Shown: positions 25,073 to 34,302 of the stretch, piece after piece | Layout of the letters: each line of letters starts with the position of its first letter | How positions within the stretch are numbered: position 1 is the first letter of the stretch | Assembly (NCBI RefSeq): GCF_900130025.1 | Contig: NZ_FQXR01000002.1 | Span: 248,001-312,000, forward strand | Source of the DNA: Sporanaerobacter acetigenes DSM 13106 | GTDB taxonomy: Bacteria > Bacillota > Clostridia > Tissierellales > Sporanaerobacteraceae | Direction of reading: 5' to 3' | DNA: 64,000 nt | Made by a program: the position numbers and the translations under genes | The notes under the pieces: model-generated | Told to the model about the DNA's origin: nothing | The model's database searches: none | Seen by the model: the letters and a program-made list of their open reading frames with translations, nothing else

Positions 25073-28000
25073 CTAATCATCCTCCAAATATATATTACAT
25101 TGAAGATCAACATTCCTCATGGAATTTAATGTCCTAAAAGCAACATCTTCCTCATGGCTTGTCCCCAAAAGAGGCTTCCCTCTTCCATATTTATCATAGG
25201 ATAAAACTTCACTGTTTTTTACCTCAGTTTCCCAAAGCTCTTTAATCATTTCTATTTCTTCTATAGTTTCATAATAATCTTTTGTTTTTCCTACAACTTT
25301 TTCTGCTCTTTCTATTATATAGTCTTCTATTTCTTTTAGATTTTCATCATCAGCCCTAAAATTATCTGCATCATCCCTTCCCCGTAAATAAGATACAGTT
25401 TGACGACACATGCTTATATACGTAGCATGTAATGCCTTATTTCTTGCTCCCATAGAAAAAGGTGTCAAACTATTTGGCTCTACATATTTATATATGGACG
25501 AATGGAAATCATTAAATTGTTCATAATGAGATCTTTCTCTAGTTCTAGATGTATTATATATAACCACTACCAATCCTGGGTTTTGTCTACCTACTCTGCT
25601 AGAAGCTTGAATGTATTCTGAATTAGATTTAGGCTGACCAGTCATAGCCATTAGCCCTAGCCTATCTATATCTATCCCTACAGATATCATATTAGATGCT
25701 AGTACATAGTCAAAAGCATTAGAATCATCTTCTTTATAGCTATTCTCTAGCCCCTTTAATATTTCAGCTATCTTGGCTGAACTTTTCCTACTCGTTAGTT
25801 CTTCTAAAGTATCACATCTCTCTTTAGATGTAAAAGTTGGAGTCAAATCTTTAAATTTTTTATTGTATAAAAAAGAATATCTTTCTTGAACATTGTCATA
25901 TACCTGATTTACTGCCGCACCTAGTTCTCGCAAACTATTAAAATATCCAAGTATAGTCCAATAATTATCTATTACTTCAGGTCTATATCCCGCGTCTATT
26001 AAATATCTAGTTGCAAATTGCAAACATCCATATACTCTTATCAATATAGTTGTAGGAGTTTTACTTGGGGATAATATGCCTATATATTTTCTTCCAGGCT
26101 TTTCTTCTAAATTTGCCTCTATTGCAAAATAGGAATCTTTAATGTCTATTCCTTGAGAAGGGAACAATCTACAATCCCTACCATATAAGGCCAATACTTG
26201 GGACTCTGCATTCCCAATGGTTGCCGTAGAAGCAATTAACTTTGGTTTTTTACTATCTTTCATACAAAAATAATCTATAGCTGTCTCATATAATCCAGTT
26301 ATAGTTCCCAAGGGTCCTGTAATCAGATGAAGTTCATCTTGTATTATAAGTTCTGGAGAATCATAATCTGTATTAATTCCAAATATATTCCCCATTTTAG
26401 GCTCCCATGTCATTCTTGCAAACTTATCTACTGTAGATATAATCAATGTTGGTTTTTTCTCATATATATCATCATCGATTAAATAGATGGGCGCCCCTCT
26501 ATTGTTTCTACACTCACTATTAGGGCAGTATATTGTCATTCCATCTTCGTTTATCATGTAATCAGATGGTTTAATCTGACTACCACATATAGGACATTCT
26601 AATAATTGGCAAGGGTTTCCATCCCCCTCTTTTAATACATTAAGCCCATCAGAATTTATTTTATCTAAATTTATTCTAGCAACATCTAAAGTATTAGGAG
26701 TCATCCCGCTTCCTACAAATAATCCAATACTAATTTTTTCTTTTCCTAAAAGCTCTTCTTTTTCTTCTCTTATCTCATCACAACAACAAATTAGAGCCGC
26801 AGCTCTCTCAAATTGTTGTATAGTCAATAATCTAAGAGTATATCTCATAATAACCGTTACCCCTGCTCCTTTGTCTTTATACTTTATTCTCCTTAAAAAT
26901 ATGACAAATGCAGCTACTCCCAAATAGGCTTCAGTTTTCCCTCCACCTGTAGGAAACCAAAGTATGTCAACTATATTCCTATAATCACTATTTTGATTAG
27001 CCATAGAATCAATTTCTAACAATATAAATGCTAATTGAAATGGATACCAGTTTATTTCTTCATAGTTGATATTTTTGCCTTTTTTCTTTAAATAATAAAC
27101 CCTTTGCCTTAACATGGCTTCATTGGCTAGTTGAAAAGCAGAAAATATATCCTTGTCCTCCAACAATTCTATCCCTTTTTTTATTCTATTAGATGTTTCT
27201 TTACACATTTTAAGATTCTTTATAGCCATATGTTGCAGCCTATCTTCTACTGCTTTAGATTTTATTTTTTGTTCTCCTATCCATTCATCGTAAGATTCTA
27301 CCAATTCTAGCAATTTACTGATAACTTCCTTTTGAGAACCATTTGCTAAAAATTTCATCTCCACCACTTTGGTATTTACCTTTAACTGTGGTTTCATCTG
27401 TTTAAGTTCAAAGGAAGGAATGAAACTAGATTTTACTTTATAACATCCATATTCATTGGTTTCATAAGCTACTGCACAGCCATGACCTATGGCATAATTC
27501 TTATTGTTTCCATATAACATATCCAAATTTTGCTGTTCTTCACTTTCTTCTACTTGTACTAGCATCCTTTTAGTTGCAAATATTGGAGATTTCTCATCTA
27601 CTGCCATAATATCCATGCCTACTTGAAAAAAAGAATTGGAATCATCTTTTACCATGTTTTTTTGACCTATATATGTGTTAACTAAAACTACAGTTATTGT
27701 TTTAGACTTATCTTCATAAACATTATGCAAATGTACTTGTAGGGATAATCCCTCATCTACTTCTATTTCTTTAACTATATTAATATCTTCTAATTTAATG
27801 GTTCTTTCTTCCTTATGGACTATTCTCTTCCATTTTTGTTTCTTAATAAACTTTTCTTCCCCATCCTTATTTATGATTTCAGTCTCTTCGTTCATATGAT
27901 ATTTACTATACTGTATTTTTACTTTTATTTTATCTACTCCTGCCTTTATTGTAGTAGATATGGCAAAAGAAGAAGGTTTGTATAAATTGCTAAAAGATAT

Positions 28001-28243
28001 GCCATCTTCTATATCCATAGGCATATCTTGCCCTTCTTCAAAATTTGCTACTTCTTTCAAATCCTTAATTTCATCAATATCAAATTCATCTATCTCTATA
28101 TCTTTCGGAAACAGTATGCCTATTGAATAATATAGAGATGGACTTTCATCTATAATTTCATCTTCTTTTACCGGTCCATAAAGATCTTTCCTAATTAAAT
28201 CTTCAATAAAATTCCTAGCCTCATAATATTCATCAAATTTCAT
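25073..28243 (-). CDS. drmA: DrmA-like DISARM helicase
   Basis: A 1056-residue SF2 helicase. The first 400 residues are an all-alpha/beta N-terminal region. The helicase part has Walker A WFPTGGGKTEAYLG near 431, a DELH box (IIQDELHLITGPLG) near 636, IASTATIGN, and a motif VI QASSRVGRQNP near 884. A zinc-type insert (CPICGSQIKP, CPNSECRNN) lies at about 540-580. The gap between Walker A and the DExH box is unusually long, as in DrmA. It begins 11 bases after the UvrD-like gene with GGAGGTTG as ribosome site. Canonical drmC and a DISARM methyltransferase are absent; the helicase is instead joined to a UvrD-like helicase and an Hsp70-like gene. Confidence 0.9.
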   Translation of the reverse strand: MKFDEYYEARNFIEDLIRKDLYGPVKEDEIIDESPSLYYSIGILFPKDIEIDEFDIDEIKDLKEVANFEEGQDMPMDIEDGISFSNLYKPSSFAISTTIKAGVDKIKVKIQYSKYHMNEETEIINKDGEEKFIKKQKWKRIVHKEERTIKLEDINIVKEIEVDEGLSLQVHLHNVYEDKSKTITVVLVNTYIGQKNMVKDDSNSFFQVGMDIMAVDEKSPIFATKRMLVQVEESEEQQNLDMLYGNNKNYAIGHGCAVAYETNEYGCYKVKSSFIPSFELKQMKPQLKVNTKVVEMKFLANGSQKEVISKLLELVESYDEWIGEQKIKSKAVEDRLQHMAIKNLKMCKETSNRIKKGIELLEDKDIFSAFQLANEAMLRQRVYYLKKKGKNINYEEINWYPFQLAFILLEIDSMANQNSDYRNIVDILWFPTGGGKTEAYLGVAAFVIFLRRIKYKDKGAGVTVIMRYTLRLLTIQQFERAAALICCCDEIREEKEELLGKEKISIGLFVGSGMTPNTLDVARINLDKINSDGLNVLKEGDGNPCQLLECPICGSQIKPSDYMINEDGMTIYCPNSECRNNRGAPIYLIDDDIYEKKPTLIISTVDKFARMTWEPKMGNIFGINTDYDSPELIIQDELHLITGPLGTITGLYETAIDYFCMKDSKKPKLIASTATIGNAESQVLALYGRDCRLFPSQGIDIKDSYFAIEANLEEKPGRKYIGILSPSKTPTTILIRVYGCLQFATRYLIDAGYRPEVIDNYWTILGYFNSLRELGAAVNQVYDNVQERYSFLYNKKFKDLTPTFTSKERCDTLEELTSRKSSAKIAEILKGLENSYKEDDSNAFDYVLASNMISVGIDIDRLGLMAMTGQPKSNSEYIQASSRVGRQNPGLVVVIYNTSRTRERSHYEQFNDFHSSIYKYVEPNSLTPFSMGARNKALHATYISMCRQTVSYLRGRDDADNFRADDENLKEIEDYIIERAEKVVGKTKDYYETIEEIEMIKELWETEVKNSEVLSYDKYGRGKPLLGTSHEEDVAFRTLNSMRNVDLQCNIYLEDD

Positions 28244-28254
28244 CTTTCAACCTC

Positions 28255-30666
28255 CTAATATGTAGTTTTATATCTACACTTTCCAAATCCAGTTAAAGTG
28301 ATACCATTCCAAAGACCCCTTGAAATATATTCATTAGATTCTTCCATTATAGATTCTCTATCTAAAACATAAGTACATATTTCATCAATATAAACATCTG
28401 TAATAGTTGGAGGAAAAAATTTTGCTTCCTTGCTGGGTATTCTATAATTTTCCCTAAGTACGCCATAAAATTCAGCCAAAAACTCATTGGACATTTTCCC
28501 TATTTTTATATCTTCATGATAAATATCATATCCTACTGCCATCCCATTTTTTTCAACTAATCTTAAAACCACCTCGTCATTTTTAGCTATATTATTTAAT
28601 ATATATTTTTGATTAAATTCTACATCTGATTTTAACCCTAAAAATGTATCTGATACAAAACTTAATGTATCTATATCTTTTTCCCTACCTACTTCTATTG
28701 ATACAAGCGTGTGTTTTTTCTTATTAAAATTCCAATAAGTTTCATACCATCGACCCCTGCCATTATTGTCATTTGACTTTTTAATACGATTTCTTTCTCC
28801 CAAACTAATTGTATACATTTCTTCCCTTGGTCTAGTCAATGCTACATAATATATCTTATTTTCATCTTCTATATTTTCTGAATCTTCTTCCACAAATATG
28901 TTATCATTCAACAGTATTACTCTTTCGAATTCTCGACCTTTTGCTCTGTGAATGGTAGAAACCTCCACTTTACTTTCCCGATTTATGCAAAGGTTTTCAT
29001 ACATGTGCTTTTTATATGATAATTTAAACGACAACTCTTCTACATCCAATTTTGAAGATTTTCCTTCTTCTATCTCCTTTAAAATATCCCATCTATGTTG
29101 AACTTCATTTTCTTCCAAATTCAATATAAATTTGCACTTCTCATTAAATTTTTGATAAGATATAAGTTTTTCACTGCCACTAAAGCATTCTCCTATCCAT
29201 CTGTCCAATACTTTAAAATTCGCTGATTTTAACAATTTATGTCCTATCCCCTGATTGCTTAATTGATTTGAAACCTTCAATGCTTGTCCATTGTTTCTAC
29301 ATAGAAAACTAATTTTATCATGTTTAAAATTTTCTATAGTATTACTTATTTTATAAGTCTTACCTAAATGCTTAAATGAATCTAGTCTTTCTAGAATTAA
29401 TTCTTTTTGCCTTGTTGATGAATCTTCTAATATAGATTCTCTTATCTCTTCAGTTATCATTGCTAAATTTTGTTCTTGTCTAAAATTATGTTTTAACTCA
29501 TAACATTTCAAATCTTCTAAATAACTTGTAAGTATCCAATTATAAAAAGCATTAGTATCCATTTCATTGAGTTTATCTTTTACTTGATAATTGTAAATTG
29601 ATTGACAAGTATCTCCAAATAGAGTAAAACCACAATTAGATGTTTCTAATATGGTTTTAACTAGACGAGCCCTCACTCCTACTAAATCTTGTATTTCATC
29701 TATTATAATATGTTTATAATTCATAAGAACATCTGGATTTTTCTTCATCAATTCTATAGCTATTTCTATCCTCTCATCATATTCTTTTCCTTTCAAATCC
29801 ATTTCTGGTTCTAAGAATTTAATCAAATAAGTAGCAAAAGAATCAAATGTTCTTACATCTAACATATTTAATCTATATAAATTTCTATCCTGGAATACAT
29901 TTTTAGACAATCTATCGTTGATTTCTCCTATGGCTGTTCTAGAAAAGCAAAGTACCATAAGTTCTTGTGGCTCTACAGATTGTTCTTCTACTGTTATATA
30001 CTTGATTCTATTTATCAAAGTATGAGTTTTACCTGTCCCTGGTCCTGCATTTACAAATATTCTATCTTCTACTGAAGATGTAACTATTCTTTCCTGTTCT
30101 ACTTCCTCTCCTCTTACTAGGGGAATCATATCTTTTGTTTCTATTGAAATTGCCTTTTTCTGTATGATTTCTTCAATTTCTACATCATCTTTTCTTGGCA
30201 AAGGCCCTATATGTGCTTCCTGTATTGTAGCCGAAATTTCCGCTTTTACTTCTTCATCTTTAATTCTTCTTATTGTTGCCAAATTAATTATATCTTCTTC
30301 TTTTTCTTCTTCTATGGGCAAATCCTCCCTTATATCTTCTATATCTTTTTTTGATAATTCAGGTCTACACGTATAAAAAATTTTGCAATCTATATTTTCA
30401 CATCTGCATTCCCAATGCAATTCTCCATTTTTATCTTCCACCAATCCATAAGGAATTTCATCCTTGTTATAGCTACAACTAGCACCCTTCTCCATTATTT
30501 CTCTTTGATTTGGAGTCAAATCACTATATTCATTTAATGAGCCATAATAGATAAGAGATTTAATAGCCTCTTTATCAAGTACATGCTTATGAAAGTTTTT
30601 ATCCTTATCTAGTTCTCTTGTTCTAACATATATATTGCTCTTTAAAGTTAAATTTGATCTTTTCAT
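28255..30666 (-). CDS. UvrD/Rep-like SF1 helicase with N-terminal cysteine cluster
   Basis: An 803-residue protein with all SF1A motifs. Walker A is NAGPGTGKTHTL near residue 210, motif II HIIIDEIQDL near 325, motif III LFGDTCQSIYNYQ, motif IV KHNFRQEQ, motif V STIHRAKGREFERV near 560, and motif VI ALTRPREE near 612. Before the helicase lies a 190-residue region with a cysteine cluster, WECRCENIDCKIFYTCRP (about 85-100), which could bind zinc. The last 130 residues are not recognisable. Its ATG overlaps the stop of the Hsp70-like gene (ATGA), and drmA follows after 11 bases. A UvrD-like helicase in this position is not part of classical DISARM, so a second motor in one complex is inferred. 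Confidence 0.85.
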   Translation of the reverse strand: MKRSNLTLKSNIYVRTRELDKDKNFHKHVLDKEAIKSLIYYGSLNEYSDLTPNQREIMEKGASCSYNKDEIPYGLVEDKNGELHWECRCENIDCKIFYTCRPELSKKDIEDIREDLPIEEEKEEDIINLATIRRIKDEEVKAEISATIQEAHIGPLPRKDDVEIEEIIQKKAISIETKDMIPLVRGEEVEQERIVTSSVEDRIFVNAGPGTGKTHTLINRIKYITVEEQSVEPQELMVLCFSRTAIGEINDRLSKNVFQDRNLYRLNMLDVRTFDSFATYLIKFLEPEMDLKGKEYDERIEIAIELMKKNPDVLMNYKHIIIDEIQDLVGVRARLVKTILETSNCGFTLFGDTCQSIYNYQVKDKLNEMDTNAFYNWILTSYLEDLKCYELKHNFRQEQNLAMITEEIRESILEDSSTRQKELILERLDSFKHLGKTYKISNTIENFKHDKISFLCRNNGQALKVSNQLSNQGIGHKLLKSANFKVLDRWIGECFSGSEKLISYQKFNEKCKFILNLEENEVQHRWDILKEIEEGKSSKLDVEELSFKLSYKKHMYENLCINRESKVEVSTIHRAKGREFERVILLNDNIFVEEDSENIEDENKIYYVALTRPREEMYTISLGERNRIKKSNDNNGRGRWYETYWNFNKKKHTLVSIEVGREKDIDTLSFVSDTFLGLKSDVEFNQKYILNNIAKNDEVVLRLVEKNGMAVGYDIYHEDIKIGKMSNEFLAEFYGVLRENYRIPSKEAKFFPPTITDVYIDEICTYVLDRESIMEESNEYISRGLWNGITLTGFGKCRYKTTY

Positions 30667-32138
30667 TTTACATCACCACTTATTTTGGGTAGTTTATAAT
30701 AAAACTTTATATTCGGATACTCATATTCTTCTATATACTTATCTCCTAAATGATTACTTTTTATCTTAGATTTAAAAATTAAATCTTCATCTATATACGA
30801 TTTCATTTTAATATTTTCATTTGAAAAACCTTTGGCTTTTATAGCTAATGTATCCAATACCTTCTTCCCTTTAGTAGATGGGTCTATCTTGTTATCAGAA
30901 AAAAGGAATACTGCACTATTTGAATCGTCTACTAATGCAAATTGATGTTCTATTGAATCTTGAGTTGGTACTATACTATCTTTTTTTACTATTGGGAAAA
31001 AACTATTATCGCTTAACAACACCCCCAAGTCCTGATTAATTCTAAATTGCCCTGGATCCATATTTAATAAAGCAGCCCCTTCGGCTACATTCCATTCTGG
31101 TTCATCGGGTAAAATTATATCTAAATCTTCGCCCCACAATTGTCTTATTCTTTCATGAAGCGGTCTTAAGTTGCTGCTACCGCCAACCATTATTAATCCC
31201 GTTATTTCCTTCATATTCATTCCTGCCATATTTACAGTTTCCTTTAATGTTTCTATAGCCTTTTCCACAAAAGGACTTATCAATTCAGAAAAAGTATCTA
31301 TATCTAATGGAATATTAAAAGCCCCCAAATCTCCATATTTCATCAAGCTAATATTTCTTACATCTTCATAAGTAAATGTCTTTTTAATATCTTCGCATAA
31401 AGTAATCAGCCTATCTTGATCTTTCTTATCCATTTCCTCAAAGGCAATATTTAAATTTTTCTTTTGAGACACTTTTGAATGAACCCATTTAGCTAGCAAT
31501 ATATCAATATCGTCTCCGCCCAACTTTATTCCATTAATTGCCCTTTCATATAAATTACCACTATGAAGCTCCACTATGGATATGTCTAAAGTTCCTCCAC
31601 CCCAATCAAATACTGCTAATTTAGAATGTCCTTTCACTTCATCATAATTTTTAAATATAGCAGCTGTAGCCTCATTTATAAAACCGTTTATTTCAATACC
31701 TGCACTTTCAATACCCTTTCTTATGCTCTTGCGTTTAGATGATGGAAGTCCTATAGGTATAGACACTACTGCTTTTTTTATCTGTTTATTATAATATCTT
31801 TCTATTTTTTGACTAATCGATGTAAATATTTGAGCTATTACAAGCTCCGGAGTCCATATTTCACCCCCTATATCCCATCTTTTATCTGTTCCTATGTAGG
31901 TTTTTACAGAACTTATAATTTCACAGCTTTCCGATAACTCTCTTCTCTTTATTTTAACTTCTTCTCCAAAATAAACTTCTTTTGAAATTCTATCTATTGC
32001 TAACAATGTAGGAAATGGCCTTTCTCCATCTTCACCAAGCTTGTTTATATTGAAATATCCTCCAGATTTGCTTATACCTACTACCGAACTATTTGTTGTA
32101 CCAAAATCTATCCCAAAACGCTCCTGGCTATATAGCAT
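30663..32138 (-). CDS. Hsp70/DnaK-like ATPase
   Basis: A 491-residue protein with an Hsp70-type actin-fold ATPase. FGIDFGTTNSSVVG (about 8-21) is phosphate loop 1, VSIPIGLPSSKRKSI near 132 matches the Hsp70 signature region, FDWGGGTLDISIVEL near 175 is phosphate loop 2, and MVGGSSNLRPL near 319 is the adenosine motif. Only about 110 residues remain after the ATPase domain, fewer than the 230 or so of DnaK, so the substrate-binding part is short or divergent and no lid is evident. It is not the housekeeping dnaK, which sits with grpE/dnaJ. It overlaps the UvrD-like gene by 4 bases and follows the coiled-coil gene by 12. I infer a regulatory or assembly ATPase for the defence complex. Confidence 0.85.
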   Translation of the reverse strand: MLYSQERFGIDFGTTNSSVVGISKSGGYFNINKLGEDGERPFPTLLAIDRISKEVYFGEEVKIKRRELSESCEIISSVKTYIGTDKRWDIGGEIWTPELVIAQIFTSISQKIERYYNKQIKKAVVSIPIGLPSSKRKSIRKGIESAGIEINGFINEATAAIFKNYDEVKGHSKLAVFDWGGGTLDISIVELHSGNLYERAINGIKLGGDDIDILLAKWVHSKVSQKKNLNIAFEEMDKKDQDRLITLCEDIKKTFTYEDVRNISLMKYGDLGAFNIPLDIDTFSELISPFVEKAIETLKETVNMAGMNMKEITGLIMVGGSSNLRPLHERIRQLWGEDLDIILPDEPEWNVAEGAALLNMDPGQFRINQDLGVLLSDNSFFPIVKKDSIVPTQDSIEHQFALVDDSNSAVFLFSDNKIDPSTKGKKVLDTLAIKAKGFSNENIKMKSYIDEDLIFKSKIKSNHLGDKYIEEYEYPNIKFYYKLPKISGDVK

Positions 32139-32150
32139 TTTTATTCCTCC

Positions 32151-33434
32151 TTAAAACTCTACTCCCTGTTTTGATAATTCTTCAAATATTTCTTTAACCT
32201 TCATTTTCATTATTTCTCCCATATCTTCATCTACTTTTTCATCCTTTATGTCCTCAAATTCCTTATAATAAATTCTTAAGTTTGAACCTAATGTTTTTTT
32301 AAATCCGTCTACTGTAGATTTTTTCATAATCTCGCTATTTGCAAATACATCCTCTACCTGTTGCTGATATTTTTCTTCTTTTTCTTTTAACTCTTTTATC
32401 ATCTCTTTTAATTTATTATTCTCTATGCTTAATTCTTCCTTCTTTTCTATTTCGATTTTATTTGTTTTGATTAAGTTATCTAATTGATTTTGTAATTTAT
32501 TATTTTCTAATTTTATCTTTTCATATTCAGTTCTATAAAAAGATAAATTTGCTGTTACTTTTTCTAACTCTTTATCCTTAATTAAAAATCCTTTTTCCAT
32601 TTCTTTTATACTATCTATCATTTGATTAAATATATCTTTATCTTGGAAAATTTCCTTAACAATATCAATTTCTTCTTTAGGTTTATCAGATTCTTTAGGT
32701 TCTATATCTTTTCCATAAACTGCAACCATATCATTATCTTCAAATAAAATCTTCTTTAAATCTTCTGGCCAACTTTCAATATAACTATTTATATTCTCCA
32801 TCTCTTTAGCATTTAGGTTGAATCTAGTTTTAAAAGATTTAAACCATTTTAATATTTCTAATTGATATTTCGAATCTATTTCCATTTTAAGATCCAATTT
32901 AGGAAATACTGTATTTCTAAAAATTTCATCTATATAAACTAAATACTCTTCTATGAAAATGTACTTTGACATCTCTATATTATAAAATTTAGGATTTACA
33001 GCTATAACAAAATCTTGATAAGTATAATTTATTATTTGAGAATTAACCCCTGATTTGCTGGATTTTATTGCTACCTTGCAAGTTTGTCCTAATACTTTCA
33101 AACTTTGCTCTATACCTAAATCCTGATTGAATATTTCCCTAGAAAGGATAAGACCTCTTTTTAAGGCCGTATTGCTGTTGTTCTTTTTAAATTCAGGTTG
33201 TTCCAAAAATCTTTGTATTTTTCTATCCTTTTCATCTTTTTTTAAACTTTTTAGATGACGCATAAAAGATTCCATTCCATATTCCGGGCCAATTTTAAAC
33301 AAATATTCATAAATTAATTCATTATCTTCATTTAACATTTTAGTTGAAATGTCAATGAATTTTTTCCCATCAGTTTTACTTAATCTACTGTTTTTTTTCT
33401 GCTTTTCATATAATAGTTCTAATTCCTGTTTCAT
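32151..33434 (-). CDS. Coiled-coil protein of the drm-like operon, possible GrpE-like end
   Basis: A 427-residue protein that I do not recognise. The first 230 residues are predicted mixed helix with no motif. From about residue 285 to 375 there is a long Lys/Glu-rich coiled coil. The last 40 residues end MKVKEIFEELSKQGVEF, which resembles the end of GrpE helical regions (a long helix followed by GVE). Because the next gene is an Hsp70-like ATPase, a nucleotide-exchange or co-chaperone role is a tempting inference, but sequence alone does not prove it. The start has AGGGAGGAA upstream, 16 bases after the first gene of the operon. Confidence 0.55.
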   Translation of the reverse strand: MKQELELLYEKQKKNSRLSKTDGKKFIDISTKMLNEDNELIYEYLFKIGPEYGMESFMRHLKSLKKDEKDRKIQRFLEQPEFKKNNSNTALKRGLILSREIFNQDLGIEQSLKVLGQTCKVAIKSSKSGVNSQIINYTYQDFVIAVNPKFYNIEMSKYIFIEEYLVYIDEIFRNTVFPKLDLKMEIDSKYQLEILKWFKSFKTRFNLNAKEMENINSYIESWPEDLKKILFEDNDMVAVYGKDIEPKESDKPKEEIDIVKEIFQDKDIFNQMIDSIKEMEKGFLIKDKELEKVTANLSFYRTEYEKIKLENNKLQNQLDNLIKTNKIEIEKKEELSIENNKLKEMIKELKEKEEKYQQQVEDVFANSEIMKKSTVDGFKKTLGSNLRIYYKEFEDIKDEKVDEDMGEIMKMKVKEIFEELSKQGVEF

Positions 33435-33450
33435 AAAATATTCCTCCCTT

Positions 33451-34104
33451 TTATATATTGAAATCTTTCAATATTTCTCCCTTTTCAGGAGATATAGGTA
33501 TATATTTATATAGTTTTTTCAACTGTTCTTCGTAAACATTGTCCTTATTTCCCTTTTTAATTTCTATTTTATTTAATAACAACAATTCTATCCAACTATT
33601 GTTATCCGTTTTCTTGTCATGAATTATATAATTTAAATTTCTTATCATTTTTTTATCTTCCTCTAAAAATGGGATGAAATTTAATTTCTTTTCCTCAATT
33701 AAATGTGACAAAATAACCTCCTTATCATAAATTATAGAATGATAATTTTTGTATGTATTTATTATGTCTGTAAAATTTCCTTCTACATATTTATCTAGTT
33801 CATCCGCTATTATATTGATTCTAAAATTCTTTAAATATAATAAACAAATCAATATTTGCTTGAGCTCTTCTACTATCTCATTTGAACCCTCTACATTCTG
33901 CAAAATAACAATAGAATTTTCATTATTGTTTCTATAAAGTCTCCACGCTCTTGTGAGAATTCTCCCTTCAGGTAATGAGGCTATATAGCTATTATAAAAT
34001 AGACTTTTTTCATCCAATACTTCTTCTTTCCATTCTTCATAAAATTCATCTTTAGACAAACGTTTTCCTCTACCTGTCCTGTCATGACCTCCAAGTTCAA
34101 ACAT
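33451..34104 (-). CDS. Unknown protein, first gene of the drm-like operon
   Basis: A 217-residue protein without a family I recognise. It begins MFELGGHDRTGRGKRLSKDE, a short conserved-looking Gly/His/Arg-rich segment, then becomes hydrophobic and helical (LKQILICLLYLKNFRINIIA near residue 90) and ends in charged helices. There is no membrane segment or signal peptide. I chose ATG 34104, preceded by GGGGGAAA; the frame is open further upstream to 34143 but lacks a site. As leader gene it may be a sensor or an adaptor of the complex; this is speculation. The shared TGTCGAA-containing upstream element lies about 70-150 bases before it. Confidence 0.5.
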   Translation of the reverse strand: MFELGGHDRTGRGKRLSKDEFYEEWKEEVLDEKSLFYNSYIASLPEGRILTRAWRLYRNNNENSIVILQNVEGSNEIVEELKQILICLLYLKNFRINIIADELDKYVEGNFTDIINTYKNYHSIIYDKEVILSHLIEEKKLNFIPFLEEDKKMIRNLNYIIHDKKTDNNSWIELLLLNKIEIKKGNKDNVYEEQLKKLYKYIPISPEKGEILKDFNI

Positions 34105-34171
34105 CTGATTTCCCCCTATCCAAATCCTCTTTTCTATAGGCAATAAAAAAACATATTTGAAAAATATCTAT

Positions 34172-34255
34172 GCCTATATTTTTAAATATCTACAATATAC
34201 TTCGACATGAGTGTGGAAAATCCTTGTCATTTTATGAAACATTTATGAAAAAATA
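34172..34255 (-). promoter_or_regulatory. Shared upstream element with TGTCGAA box (copy 1)
   Basis: On the minus strand it contains ATGACAAGGATTTTCC, then TGTCGAA (34206-34200), then TATATTGTAGATATTTA. A second copy at 46212-46303 has the same blocks in the same order with over 80 percent identity. TGTCGAA equals the Spo0A-box core. I infer the promoter/operator region of the drm-like operon. Confidence 0.6.
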
Positions 34256-34278
34256 GCCCTACATAAGTAGAGCTTTGT
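34247..34278 (-). terminator. Terminator after hsdR
   Basis: On the minus strand AAGCTCTAC pairs with GTAGGGCT, followed by ATTTTTTC. The T run is also the first part of the shared upstream element. Confidence 0.85.
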
Positions 34279-34302
34279 ACATTCATCAATTTATATTTTT
34301 TG

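Noticed and set aside
30663-32138. Housekeeping dnaK
   Set aside because: It lacks most of the substrate-binding domain and lid and is embedded by overlap in a defence operon rather than with hrcA/grpE/dnaJ.
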